This document shows positions 8,278 to 19,092 of a stretch of 64,000 nucleotides of DNA, one piece after another. This stretch comes from Sphingobacteriales bacterium JAD_PAG50586_3 (GTDB lineage Bacteria; Bacteroidota; Bacteroidia; CAMBQF01): NCBI GenBank assembly GCA_023213195.1, contig CP096135.1:3654842-3718841 (forward strand), read 5' to 3'. The position numbers were made by a program, and so were the translations under genes. Under the pieces are notes generated by a model. The model had not been told where the DNA came from. It worked only from the letters and a program-made list of their open reading frames with translations, and searched no databases. The first letter of the stretch is position 1; every line of letters begins with the position of its first letter.

Positions 8278-11200
8278 ATGAGAAAAATCTTACTGCTATT
8301 TATTTGTTTATCAGCAGTTTTGGCAAATGCCCAAACACTAACTGTTACACCCACTACAACCAATGTTACCTGTTTTGGGGCCAATAACGGAACTGCAACC
8401 ATCGCAGTATCGGGTTGTACCGGTACCCCAACGTATGTATGGTCGCCAAACGTAAGTACAACTAACTCGGCAACGGGTTTAGCTCCCGGTACATATACGG
8501 TAAACGTAACAACGCCGGCCTCTACAGGCAGCGACACCTTATTTTTCGATAACTTTGAAGGTGCATTGAAATGGAACCTGAATACTAATATCGGTTCGCA
8601 AGGTGGTACGCCCAACCTTTGGGTTATAAACTCAGCATCGCCTTATGGCGGCTCTTGCAGCCCTAGTGCGGGTGGCAATAGTATGCACATTACCTGCGGC
8701 GGTGGCTTTGCCTGTTCTTTATTTGCCCCTAACGGAGAGGCTGCATATAATGCGTCAGGCGCAGCATCAGTAACAGATAGATATACATCTGTACTTAGTG
8801 ATATTAGCACTGTAGGCCGGACCAATGTGCAGGTTAAGTTTACATACGTTTGTAATGGCTAAGGCTAATACAGACTTTGGTACATTACGCTATAGTATAG
8901 ACGGTGGTACAAACTGGACCGATATTAACACTAACTATCAGTCTACATCATCGTGGACATGCGCTACAGTTACCCTGCCTGTAGAATGTGAAAACATTAC
9001 TAATCTTAAAATTGGTTACCGTTGGAGAAATAACAACACCGGTGGTAATGATCCTCCGTTTAACATTGATAATGTATTGGTGCGCGCCGATGGCGGAGGC
9101 GGCGGTGGTTCTGGCTGCACCGGCTCTACTACCTTCACTATTACACAACCAGCAGCTGCCTTAACAGTAGCTACAACTGCTCAAACCAACGTTGCTTGCT
9201 TTGGTGGTTCTACAGGCTCTGTAACTGTTGCAGGTACAGGTGGTACTACAAACTATCAATATAAAATAGGCAACGGCCCATTACAAGGCAGTGGCACTTT
9301 TAGCGGTTTAGCGGCAGGTACGTACACCATTACCGTGCAAGATGCCAATAACTGTACATCTACCGTACAAGCAACCATAACAGGCCCTAGCGCCGCGCTA
9401 ACAGGCTCTATAACCAGCCAAACACAAACAGGCTGTGGAACAAGCACAGGTTCTGTTACTGTTGCAGGTGCAGGTGGCATAACCGGTTACCAATATAAAA
9501 TTGGCAATGGACCATTACAAGGCAGCGGCACTTTTAGTGGTTTAGCAGCCGGTAGCTACACTGTTACCGTGCAAGATGCAAATGGCTGTACAGCTACTGT
9601 GCCTGTTACCATTACATCGCCAAGCGGTTTAACGCTAAGCAGCACAAACCAAACCAACGTATTGTGCTTTGGCGCATCTACAGGCTCTGTAACAGTTGCA
9701 GGGGCTAATGGCACACCTAACTACCAATACAAAATAGGTAACGGCCCGTTACAAGGCAGTGGCACTTTTACCGGTTTAGCAGCGGGTACATACGTTATCA
9801 CAGTGCAAGATGGAGCAAACTGTACTACTACCCTAAACGTAACCATTACAGGCCCAAGCGCTGCTTTAAGTGTTGCCGGCACTAACCAAACAAACGTGCT
9901 TTGTTTTGGTAACAGCACAGGCTCTGTTACCGTTGCAGGCAGCGGTGGCACCCCTAACTACCAATATAAAATTGGCAATGGCCCATTGCAAGGCAGCGGC
10001 ACATTTAATGGCTTAGCAGCAGGTACCTATACCATTACCGTGCAAGATGGTAACAACTGTACATCTACCGTACCTGTTACTATTACCGGACCAAGTGCAG
10101 CCCTTGCAGGCTCTATAAGCACACAAACCCCTGCTACCTGCGGTAGCAATAATGGTGGTGTTACTGTAACAGCTAGCGGTGGCACGGCAAACTATCAATA
10201 TAAGATAGATAACGGTCCACTACAGCCTACCGGTGTGTTTACCGGTTTAAGTGCAGGCCCACACACTGTTACTGTGCAAGATGCTAACGGTTGCACAACT
10301 ACTGTTAGTGCTACCATAACCAGCCCATCTGCAGTAACTGCTACGGTTAATAATGCTGATAACGTAAGCTGCAACGGCGCAGGCGATGGCGAAATGGACA
10401 TTACAGGCAGCGGTGGAACACCAAACTATACTTACAGCTTAGACGGTACTACCTACCAAGGCAGCGGAAACTTTACAGGCCTTGATGCAGGCAGCTATAT
10501 TGTATATGTAAAAGACAACAGCGGCTGTATTGATACTGCACAAGTTAATATTACTGAACCAGCCCCGGTAGTAGTTACAACAACTCCATCAGGCAGCACT
10601 ACTTTGTGCGAAGGTCAACAGCTAACGCTTACTGTAAGCAGCCAGGGCACTACAGCATGCCAATGGTCTAACGGTGGTAACGGAAGCTCTATTAACGTAT
10701 CTCAAGACGGCACTTACAGCGTAACCTGCCAAGATGTTAACGGTTGCGAAGGTACGTCTGCCAATGTGATAGTAAGTATTTCCCCACTGCCTATAGCAAG
10801 CTTTAACAGCGAGCAGATTGATAATTTTAACGTTGAATTTACCAGCGCATCAATTAACGGAAGTAGCTATTTATGGACTTTCCCAGGTGGTAATACCAGT
10901 GCCGACGAGAATCCGACGTTTAATTTTCCTTTAGAAGGTAACTATAACGTAACACTAATTGTAACCAATGCATGCGGTAGCGATACACTAACCCAGATTA
11001 TTGGTGTTGACAAAATAACCGGTGTTGAAGAGTTAGGCGTATTATCAACATTCAACCTATACCCTAACCCTGCCAATGGCGAGGCTACCATTAAAATGGA
11101 AGCAGCTAAACCGGTAAAAGCCACTTTAAGTATTTTAACGGTTGATGGACGCATGGTGTTTGGCGATAGTATATCCTTTAACAACAACTACTCTACCACT

Positions 11201-11293
11201 ATTGATTTAAGTAAACTGGCCGCGGGTATTTACATTGTAAACCTTGTTGCCGATGATATTTACATTAACAGGAAACTAATAATTCAAAAGTAA
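8278..11293 (+). CDS. SprB-repeat surface adhesin with T9SS sorting domain, one frameshift
   Basis: Order: signal peptide (1-19), one SprB-type repeat, a jelly-roll/MAM-like domain (about 85-270, Cys-containing, ending in a Gly run), six more SprB-type repeats with the core NxxCFGxSTGSVTVAG, an Ig-like segment, a PKD-like domain (about 10790-10990) and a T9SS type A C-terminal domain (LYPNPANGEAT to KLIIQK). SprB repeats occur in gliding adhesins of Bacteroidota, so export and display on the cell surface are expected. The frame breaks near 8860 inside the jelly-roll domain; both halves clearly belong together. The next gene has the same C-terminal architecture. Confidence 0.85.
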
Positions 11294-11320
11294 CAGTTGT
11301 TTTTATAATTATGATGGAAG

Positions 11321-11354
11321 ATACCCTTTGGTGCAAACCAAGGGGTATTTTTTT
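11321..11354 (+). terminator. Terminator after the SprB-repeat gene
   Basis: A 12-bp stem (ATACCC-TTTGGT with ACCAAG-GGGTAT, one G-T pair) and GCAA loop is followed by an eight-T tail. Confidence 0.75.
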
Positions 11355-11424
11355 CAAGTACATAATTTGCCTACAGGCGTTTAATAGTCTACATTTATTG
11401 GTCTTTAAAAGAGAACTCAGGCCT

Positions 11425-13257
11425 ATGAAGCATTTATACATTTTCACCTTACTGTTAATCAGCACTTTTTGCCTGCGGGCCCAAAGTATAATTAATACCT
11501 CTGCAGGCACCGGTGTGGCGGGCTACACAGGCGATGGCGCAGCAGCTACCACTGCACAAATAGATTACCCTATTGGCCTTTCGGCAGATAATAATGGCAA
11601 CTATTACTTTGGCGATGTTTTTAACCACGTAGTACGCAAGGTTAGCGCCACCGGAATTATTACAACTGTAGCAGGCACAGGTATTGATGGCTCTAGCGGC
11701 GATGGAGGACAGGCTACCGCAGCTAACCTTAGCTGGCCTGTAGATGTTGCTGTTGATGATGCCCATAACCTGTTGTATATATGCGATTATATGGGGCAGC
11801 ATATTCGTAAAGTAGATTTAGCAACCGGCATTATTACCAACGTAGCCGGTACCGGCAACAATGGCTTTAGCGGAGATGGCGGCTTGGCAATAAATGCCAC
11901 CATGGCGATGCCTACAGAAATTAATTTAGACACACAAGGCAACGTGTATTTTACTGATAAGGCTAACGACAGGATACGTAAGATTGATGTAAGCACAGGC
12001 TTTATATCAACTATTGCAGGTACGGGAATAGCTAACAATAGCGGCGATGGAGGACCCGCATTATCAGCAGAAATAAACCACCCATACGGTATAGCTATTG
12101 ATGGCAACAACAACATCTATTTTTCGGCCTACTCTAACCATAGTGTGCGCCGGATTGATGGTATTACGGGCATCGTAACTACCGTAGCCGGAATTGGCAC
12201 GGCAGGTTTTTCAGGCGATGGTGGTCCGGGCAATGCTGCGGCACTAAATTTCCCAGAGGGTATTTGTGTAGACTCTGTAGGTAACGTGTATATAGCTGAA
12301 TTATATAACTACCGCATACGCAAGGTAGATATGGCTAACAATATTATTTCAACCATAGCAGGGGTTGGCTCTAGTGTTTCCAGCGGAGATGGTGGCGACC
12401 CGTTATTAGCCGGTATGTTTTGTACGGCTGTAGATGTGCGCAAGGGTAAAGTTTATATTGCCGACCTTAACCACCGCATACGGGTAATAACTAATGGTAA
12501 CCCGCCCCCACCTCCTATTAGTTTAGTAGCTTTAAGCCAAACCGATTCTATTTGTTCAGATAATAATAATGGTACAGTAACTGTGCAGGGTTCAGGAGGT
12601 TTAGCACCTTATCAATATAAAATAGGTAACGGGGCTTACCAAAACAATGGCACATTTACAGGCTTAAGCGCCGGCACCTATACCATTACTGTAAAAGATG
12701 CTAATGGTACAACAACCAGCATACAGGTAACTATAAGCCCTATTCCTTTGCCTGTTGCAAGCTTTACTTACAGTCAGATTGATAACTACCATGTAAACTT
12801 TACCAGCACTTCTACCAATGCAACATCTTACCAATGGTCGTTTTCTACCGGGGCTAACAGTACGCTGCAAAACCCAACGGGTATTGATTTTATTGTAGAA
12901 GGGACCTATAGCGCAACACTTATTGTAACCAACAATTGCGGTATTGACTCTATCACACTACCTGTAATTGTAGAAAAACTATCGGGTACAAATGAAAACG
13001 ATGCGCTGTCTTTATTCGGCTTGTACCCTAACCCGGCCAACGGTTCTACCACTATTAAGCTGGAAGCTACCAAACCAATTAAAGGCGCGTTTAATATATA
13101 TACTGTTGATGGACAATTGGTTTATTCTGAGAATATAGCATTTAACACAGCCTACGCTAAAACTATTGATTTGAGTAGTGTTGCATCGGGGATATACATT
13201 GTTAATCTGCTAGGTGAGAACATCAATCTGAATAAGAAATTGATAGTGCAGAAATAA
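11425..13257 (+). CDS. NHL-repeat protein with SprB, PKD-like and T9SS domains
   Basis: Signal peptide at residues 1-19 (cut after LRAQ). Residues 20-370 hold about six NHL-type repeats, each with a GFSGDGG-like turn and a YxAD/IRKVD strand, predicting a beta-propeller. One SprB-type repeat follows, then a PKD-like domain and a T9SS type A domain (LYPNPANGSTT, ending KLIVQK). The C-terminal third is nearly parallel to that of the preceding gene, so the two are likely related by domain exchange or duplication. The ATG at 11425 is chosen because it begins the signal peptide. The frame is intact. Confidence 0.83.
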   Translation: MKHLYIFTLLLISTFCLRAQSIINTSAGTGVAGYTGDGAAATTAQIDYPIGLSADNNGNYYFGDVFNHVVRKVSATGIITTVAGTGIDGSSGDGGQATAANLSWPVDVAVDDAHNLLYICDYMGQHIRKVDLATGIITNVAGTGNNGFSGDGGLAINATMAMPTEINLDTQGNVYFTDKANDRIRKIDVSTGFISTIAGTGIANNSGDGGPALSAEINHPYGIAIDGNNNIYFSAYSNHSVRRIDGITGIVTTVAGIGTAGFSGDGGPGNAAALNFPEGICVDSVGNVYIAELYNYRIRKVDMANNIISTIAGVGSSVSSGDGGDPLLAGMFCTAVDVRKGKVYIADLNHRIRVITNGNPPPPPISLVALSQTDSICSDNNNGTVTVQGSGGLAPYQYKIGNGAYQNNGTFTGLSAGTYTITVKDANGTTTSIQVTISPIPLPVASFTYSQIDNYHVNFTSTSTNATSYQWSFSTGANSTLQNPTGIDFIVEGTYSATLIVTNNCGIDSITLPVIVEKLSGTNENDALSLFGLYPNPANGSTTIKLEATKPIKGAFNIYTVDGQLVYSENIAFNTAYAKTIDLSSVASGIYIVNLLGENINLNKKLIVQK

Positions 13258-13269
13258 TGCAAAATGCAG

Positions 13270-13333
13270 AGTTCAAAATGCATAATGATATGACAATGTT
13301 TCTTATCCCATTATGAATTATGCATTCTGAATT
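13270..13333. repeat. Imperfect inverted repeat between convergent genes
   Basis: Arms built on TTCA-AATGCATAAT face each other across about 20 nt between the NHL gene and nadE. It may act as a bidirectional terminator; similar AATGCATAAT strings are common intergenic filler in Bacteroidota. Confidence 0.45.
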
Positions 13334-13338
13334 ATTAA

Positions 13339-14997
13339 TTAAGAAAGATACTTTCCTACAATAGGTAACCTGCGGCCCTGACCAAAAGCCTTGGCTGACA
13401 CACGCAATATTGGCGGGGTTTGGTGGCGCTTATACTCATTCATATTTACCAGCTTAAGCACACGGGCTACTAAGGCCTCGTCAAAGCCCATAGCAATAAG
13501 TTCGCGCGGGCTCTGGCGTTTTTCTATGTATTGATACAATACCTTGTCCAGTATATCGTAATCGGGTAAAGAGTCGCTGTCTTTTTGGTTAGGGCGCAAC
13601 TCGGCCGATGGGGCTTTGGTAATTATGTTTTCGGGGATAACCTCCCCATCTTTATTAATGTAGCGGGCCAAGGCATATACCTGGTTTTTATACAAATCGC
13701 CAATAACAGAAATACCACCGCACATATCGCCATACAGCGTACCATACCCAACAGCAGCCTCGCTTTTGTTTGAGGTATTTAGCAGGATATAGCCAAACTT
13801 GTTAGATAATGCCATTAAAATAACCGCACGGGTGCGGGCCTGCATATTCTCTTCGGCAATACCAAAGGGCATACCTTCAAAGTACGGGCCAAGGGTATCT
13901 ATAAATGCCTGGAAGGGTTCGTGGATAGGGATGATGTTACGCTCTATGCCGGTGTTATCGCATAATGCAATTGAATCATCAACAGAATGTAAACTAGAGA
14001 ATTCAGAAGGCATAAGCACACACAACACATTATCTGTACCAGGGCACGTTGCGCCAATACCGCTACCACGGCAGAATCTATACCGCCCGACAGGCCCAGT
14101 ATGGCCTTTTTAAAGCCCAGCTTTTTAAAGTAATCTTTTATGGCGCAAACAAGGGCATTGTGGATTAGTTTTATAGCATTGTCCTCTAGAGCCAAGCTAC
14201 TACCCCCTCCCCTTCGGGTACTCCCCCTACACTAGGGTGAGAGTTTGTATCAAATACAGCAAAGTCTTCTTCAAAAAAGGCCATGCGGCTGTTTACCTCT
14301 CCATCAGCACCCACATAAACAGAGCCACCGTCAAAAATCAACTCGGTTTGTGCACCTACATGGTTTACGTATAGTAAGGGCAGGTTATAGGTTAGTGCGT
14401 TTTTGCGCAGCACCCTTTCGCGCTCTGCCGCATGCTCATAATCAAATGGCGATGCTGCTATGTTTATCATCAAATCGGGCTGCTGCTTAACTAATTCCTG
14501 CATAGGGCTAATAACATACAGTTTATCATCCTCATCAATATCCCACAGATCTTCGCAAACGGTAAGGGCTATTTTTTTGCCTTTAAAATCGATACAGTTA
14601 AAAACAGTGTTAGGTTCAAAATAGCGGTACTCATCAAAAATATCGTAGTTAGGTAGCAGGGCTTTATGCGCTACGCCAATGGTTTTTCCTCCGCTTAAAA
14701 AGTAGGCCGAGTTGTGCAAGTTTTTACCCTCTATTTTAGGGTTTACGCTGGGCGAGCCTACAATAATTCCAATGTCAATAGATAAGGCTTCTAACCTTTT
14801 AACCGATGCATCGCAACGGGCAATAAAGTCTGAAAACTCTAGAAAATCGCGTGGGGGTAACCGCACACTGCCAGTTCGGCAAACACAATAAGGTCGGCCT
14901 TATTAGCTATTGCTTTGGCAACAGCAGCTTCCATTTTTGCAAGGTTATCGTCGAAGTTACCAATGTGGTAATTAAGTTGAGCAAGAGCTATACGCAT
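13339..14997 (-). CDS. nadE: Glutamine-dependent NAD+ synthetase, three frameshifts
   Basis: Makes NAD+ from deamido-NAD+ using ammonia from glutamine. The N-terminal amidase domain shows the nitrilase triad: Glu in [10 protein letters not shown], Lys in [10 protein letters not shown] and Cys in LTVCEDLWD. The C-terminal synthetase domain has the P-loop [10 protein letters not shown] and the [11 protein letters not shown] motif. Shifts lie near 14848 (C5 for C6), 14183 and 14044 (G runs); one added base at each restores a ~550-residue protein, the normal length. The start at 14997 ([11 protein letters not shown]) is typical. A REP-like element lies in frame between the two domains (14199-14245). 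gldB and gldC are close by, but divergent. Confidence 0.88.
14199..14245. repeat. REP-like double-hairpin element inside nadE
   Basis: The sequence has the layout of the intergenic elements of this window: a C-rich start, a TTCGGG hairpin, the linker GGGTACTCC and a second C-rich/G-rich arm (CCCTACACTAGGG). It falls in the linker between amidase and synthetase domains and encodes a Gly/Val/Pro/Glu-rich stretch absent from usual NadE. Confidence 0.5.
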
Positions 14998-15007
14998 AGT
15001 AGTAAAT

Positions 15008-15040
15008 AAAAATCCCGGAACAGTTATTTTGTTCCGGGAT
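15008..15040 (-). terminator. Terminator after the OMP gene
   Basis: A 10-bp stem TCCCGGAACA/TGTTCCGGGA with a 7-nt loop and A-run on the plus strand lies between the OMP gene stop and the nadE start. Confidence 0.75.
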
Positions 15041-15123
15041 ACAAAGTTAGTATAATTAGTTGCAAGGTTTCCCTCACCCCTATGATTCGACTACGCTCAC
15101 CATGACCGGGGAAAGGTGTTCTA

Positions 15124-15792
15124 TTAAAACAATACGCCTACGTTAAGGGCAAAGTAGTTTAGGTTGCCTTGGGTTGATGTATTACCGTTTCCTTGGTCGC
15201 TATTTTTGTATGCGCCAATAATACCATTGTTGTAGGTTAGTCCAAAAAATAAAGAGGTGCTACCCGCAATGTTATATTCAGTTCCTAAGCCAACATTAAG
15301 GCCCATACGCAAATCGCGGGCTAAATCATCATCTTTGGCATCTAAATCGCTATCACTTACTGTTATGCCGGCTACTTCATAACGATAATCATAACGGGCC
15401 CTGAAGCAATATTCAAAAGACACACCAAATAGGCCGTAAATATTAAAGCCGCTAAAATCATTAGTCTTCATTTTTAAGCCAAACGGAATTTGCACATACT
15501 GGTTTTTGTAGGTATGTTTAAATGAATAGCCTGCGCCTTCATTAACAACCTTTCCGCCTACATTCATAACCTGCACACCGGTTGTAATACCATAGTTTTT
15601 GGCAAAGAAAACATCCATAACCAATCCTCCGCCAATACCTGCACGTACTCCGTCCGAATCAAAATCTTTTTCGTTAGGTTTAATCCATCCTAAATTAGGA
15701 GATACAGCTAATCCCAGCCTGAACTTTTTAAATTCCTGGGCGTTCAAACTCATCGTTGCTAATAGCATTAATGCGAGTAGTGCTTTTTTCAT
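15124..15792 (-). CDS. Outer-membrane beta-barrel protein (PorT/OMPb-brl type)
   Basis: A 222-residue protein with a 19-residue signal peptide (cut after LNAQ), alternating aromatic strands and a C-terminal aromatic residue (NYFALNVGVLF), as in eight-stranded porin-family proteins of Bacteroidota. A loop rich in Asp (SDSDLDAKDDD) lies at about 145-160. It is divergent from gldB. Exact role unknown; the frame is intact. Confidence 0.7.
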   Translation of the reverse strand: MKKALLALMLLATMSLNAQEFKKFRLGLAVSPNLGWIKPNEKDFDSDGVRAGIGGGLVMDVFFAKNYGITTGVQVMNVGGKVVNEGAGYSFKHTYKNQYVQIPFGLKMKTNDFSGFNIYGLFGVSFEYCFRARYDYRYEVAGITVSDSDLDAKDDDLARDLRMGLNVGLGTEYNIAGSTSLFFGLTYNNGIIGAYKNSDQGNGNTSTQGNLNYFALNVGVLF

Positions 15793-15837
15793 ACTTTTGC
15801 GCGTTTATGTTTAGGCAATATTACACATTTAGACCTG

Positions 15838-16871
15838 ATGAAATTACGTACCATACTATATTTATTCAGCCTTACGCTGTTAATTGCCTGTGGGCCAAAC
15901 AATCCGGCTGATAGGTTTAAAGAGACAGTGCCTGCCGAAGAAGATGAAAAACTGGTTGACCTTAACATAAAAAGGCTTGACTAGGACTTTTTAAAGCAAA
16001 ACCCGAAAACATAAACAGCCAGATAGACAGCCTGCGCAAAAAGTATGGCGAGTTTTTTGACCTTTACCTATACGCTATTGCCAAAATAAGCATACCTGAT
16101 GACCCCTTGCTGGACCAAAAGATACTGTACTTTGTAAATGATGGCGATATTAAAATTATTCAACAAGACATTAGCAAGCAATACGCTGATTTGAGTGAAC
16201 TTAAAGAGCAACTACAAAGAGGCTTTACCCGCTACCAGCATTTCTTCCCCAAAAAGAGTATACCCACTATTGTTACGTTTATGTCGGGTTTTAACCTGGC
16301 TAATGCCACTACGGTAAACGAGCTGGGCATTGGGCTTGATATGTATCTGGGCCGCAACTACGGTTACTATAACAACCTGCAGTTTCCCGAATATAAAACC
16401 CTAAGCTGCAGCAAAGAATATGTAGCTACCGATGCCTTGTTTAACTGGAGCGTTACAGAGTTTGTAGACAGCAGCAATAACGTGCTGGGCTATATGTTGC
16501 ACCAAGGTAAAATGTTGTTTCTGCTTGATGCGCTGTACCCCGATGTAGCAGACACTATAAAGCTGCGCTATACCGCCAAGCAATATGAGTGGTGTAACAA
16601 AAGCGAAGCTACTATTTGGGCTACTATGGTAGACCAGGAAGTGCTGTATTCTAAAAACGGCAAAGACATTAACAAATATTGCGATGAGCATCCTTTTACA
16701 CCCGGCTTTCCACGCGAAAGCCCCGGACGTATTGGTAACTGGATGGGATGGCAAATTGTTAAAGCCTATATGGCTAAACATGCCGACCTTAGCATGGAAG
16801 ATTTATTTAAATTAAAAGACGCACAAAAATTTTTATCAGAATCGGGCTACCGTCCACCAAAAGCAAATTAA
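15838..16871 (+). CDS. gldB: Gliding motility lipoprotein GldB, in-frame TAG plus frameshift
   Basis: GldB is a lipoprotein needed for gliding and stability of the T9SS/gliding machinery. Signal peptide and lipobox (LLIAC) begin at 15838. The early DLNIKRLD segment, the YxxFFDLYLY region, GLDMYLGRNYGYY and the C-terminal GNWMGWQIVKAYM region are characteristic of the family. The frame is broken by TAG at 15982-15984 and a one-base loss just after, near 15990. The TAG sits in CTAGG and becomes CAG (Gln) if a CCAGG site is restored. gldC follows 6 nt after the stop, the usual partner order. Confidence 0.85.
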
Positions 16872-16877
16872 GACAAA

Positions 16878-17213
16878 ATGAAAACTTCAGACATAAAAAT
16901 AAGCGTAACGCTAGACGATAACAAACTACCTGTTAAAATAGACTGGACTGCTGATGATAGCGGCCTTGACGGTGTGCAGGAAAGCAAAGCCTTTATGCTA
17001 TCTATGTGGGATAAGGAGGAAAACAACACCCTGCGCATGGACCTTTGGACCAAAGACATGTTGGTTGATGAAATGAAACAGTTTTACCACCAAACGTTGC
17101 TATCTATGGCCGATACCTTAGAACGTTCTACCGGCGAAGATAAAATGGCCGGCGACCTGCGCGACTTTGCCCAATACTTTGCTGAAAAGCTTAAGTTGAT
17201 TGATAAAAAGTAG
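16878..17213 (+). CDS. gldC: Gliding motility protein GldC
   Basis: A 111-residue acidic soluble protein, intact. The N-terminal SDIKISVTLDDN, the WTADDSGLDG segment and KAFMLSMWDKEENNTLRMDLWTKDM (here in two pieces) are diagnostic for GldC. It is co-transcribed with gldB (6-nt gap). GldC is a cytoplasmic accessory protein of gliding motility of unknown biochemistry. Confidence 0.92.
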   Translation: MKTSDIKISVTLDDNKLPVKIDWTADDSGLDGVQESKAFMLSMWDKEENNTLRMDLWTKDMLVDEMKQFYHQTLLSMADTLERSTGEDKMAGDLRDFAQYFAEKLKLIDKK

Positions 17214-17242
17214 TTGGCTTATTTTAAGTAACTTGCCTATAA

Positions 17243-19092
17243 ATGAATCAGAACTTAATAAAAGTTATAGCTCAATATTTAGCTATAGAGACTAGCTATG
17301 CTGTTATTCTTAGTGGAGAATATGGTATTGGTAAAACATATTTCTTTAAAGAAGTATTAAGCCCTGAAATAAAAAAGGTAGTAGTACATAATCTAGATGG
17401 TAAAATAACTTTCATCCCTATTCATATTTCATTATTTGGACTAAAATCCATTGAAGAAATTCAAACAGAAATATTTTTATCTATATACTCTATACCTCGT
17501 AGTAAAAATTTTGTTTTAGCCGGTTCAATTTTAAAAACACTTGCAAGAGGAATTGCAGGAATAACCAAAGCTGGCGATATAGATAAGTTTATTGATGATG
17601 TTAGAAAAGGCGCTGTTGAACAAATAGATTACAATCGATTATTGCTTTGCTTAGATGATTTTGACAGAATTAGCCCACAATTAAATATGAGGGAAGTTCT
17701 TGGATTTGTTAATTCTCTTGTAGAAAATCATGGTGCTAAGGTTATTATTATTGCTAATGAAACAATACTATCAAAAGACACAGAATATATCTCAACATTA
17801 AAAGAAAAAGTTATTGGTGTAACTATAAATTATATACCAGAAACATCAAATGTTATAGAAAACATAATCAACTCAAAATATTCTACAGAAAATATAACTT
17901 ATCACACGTTTCTTCAAAATAATTTAGCAAAAATTAAAGAAATATCAGAATTAAACAAAAATAATTTTCGTAATTTAATATTCTTTTTAGAGCATTTTAG
18001 ATATATATTTAACTCAATAGAATTATTATTTCAAGCTGACAAAAACTTTAGAAAAAATAAAGAAGCAAAACAAAAAGCAATTTTTGACTTTTCAATTGCA
18101 ATAGCAATAGAATATAAAGCGGGGCGATTAAATATCGAAAACGCAAAAAAAATACATGAGCTATCCAACAGGGTTTATCTTGCAAACTATAAAGAGGATG
18201 AAGAAAAAGCATATTTAGAAAAGCTTAATAAGGAGTACTTTTCAAATGACACCTATTACTTTTTCAGAAGCATCTTAGATTATATTATAGGGTATTCTGA
18301 CTTTGAAAGTCAAAAATTAAAAGATGAGCTTGATAACTATTTTAATTTAATAGAAAAAAACAATATAATTGATTTAAGCATATTAGAACTATTAAATTAC
18401 AGAAATTACTACAAATTGACCGATGTTGAATATAAAAAAACACACGTGAATTACTAAATTTAGCAGAAAGCGGAAATCTGCCTCTTACACAATACTCTAC
18501 TATTTTTCATTACTGCGTAAGGTTTAACAATCTGTTAAATTACAATATACCGAACCTAAAAAAAGAATAAAGAAAGGAATTGACAAAGGATCTAAAAAAT
18601 TTAAATACATTGAAGATTTACAACATTACCTACAAGTTAGTGTAAATACAGAATTTAAAGAAGATACTATTGAAATAATTAGATATTGCTTGCATACAAA
18701 TGAATTAATCTTAGAAAAGGAAGCAAATGAGCAAATTGAAGACTTCAAAAAACTACTGCATATAGATTCCAACTCGTTTATAAAGAAAATTTCAGATAAC
18801 GATTTTGAGTTTAGATTTAAAGAATTTTGGAATAGATTTTCTCCAAATGTACTTTACAGAGTATTGAATAAATTATCTAATGAACAAATATTAAAATTAA
18901 ATGAACATTTTAGCAATAGATATAAAAAAATATATTTGATGGTATATATAGTGAAAAGGCATTTGTTACAAAACTTAAGCAATTAATTGATAAGCCAACT
19001 AAAATAAGAGCAAAAAAAATCTAAGAAACACGGCTCTAAACTCTTTGTCGAATTCTTTAAACGAAGCAATTAATAATTTTCCTGCTGATTAG
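17243..19092 (+). CDS. KAP-like P-loop NTPase, AT-rich, several frameshifts
   Basis: Walker A GEYGIGKT at residues 25-32 and Walker B LLLCLDDFDRI near 134-144 (double Asp) resemble KAP/STAND-type P-loop NTPases. The remaining two thirds are Lys/Asn/Ile-rich and helical with no recognised domain. Shifts near 18440, 18565, 18930 and 19018 mostly lie in A7-A8 runs; joining the frames gives about 615 residues ending at TAG 19090-19092, where it overlaps the pyrC stop. GC is far lower than in neighbours, indicating transfer. NTPases of this kind are common in defence islands; a defence role is inference only. Alternatively a decaying gene. Confidence 0.6.

Noticed and set aside
9256..10401. Antisense open frames over the SprB repeats
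   Set aside because: They arise from the repeated Gly/Thr-rich codons of the plus-strand gene.
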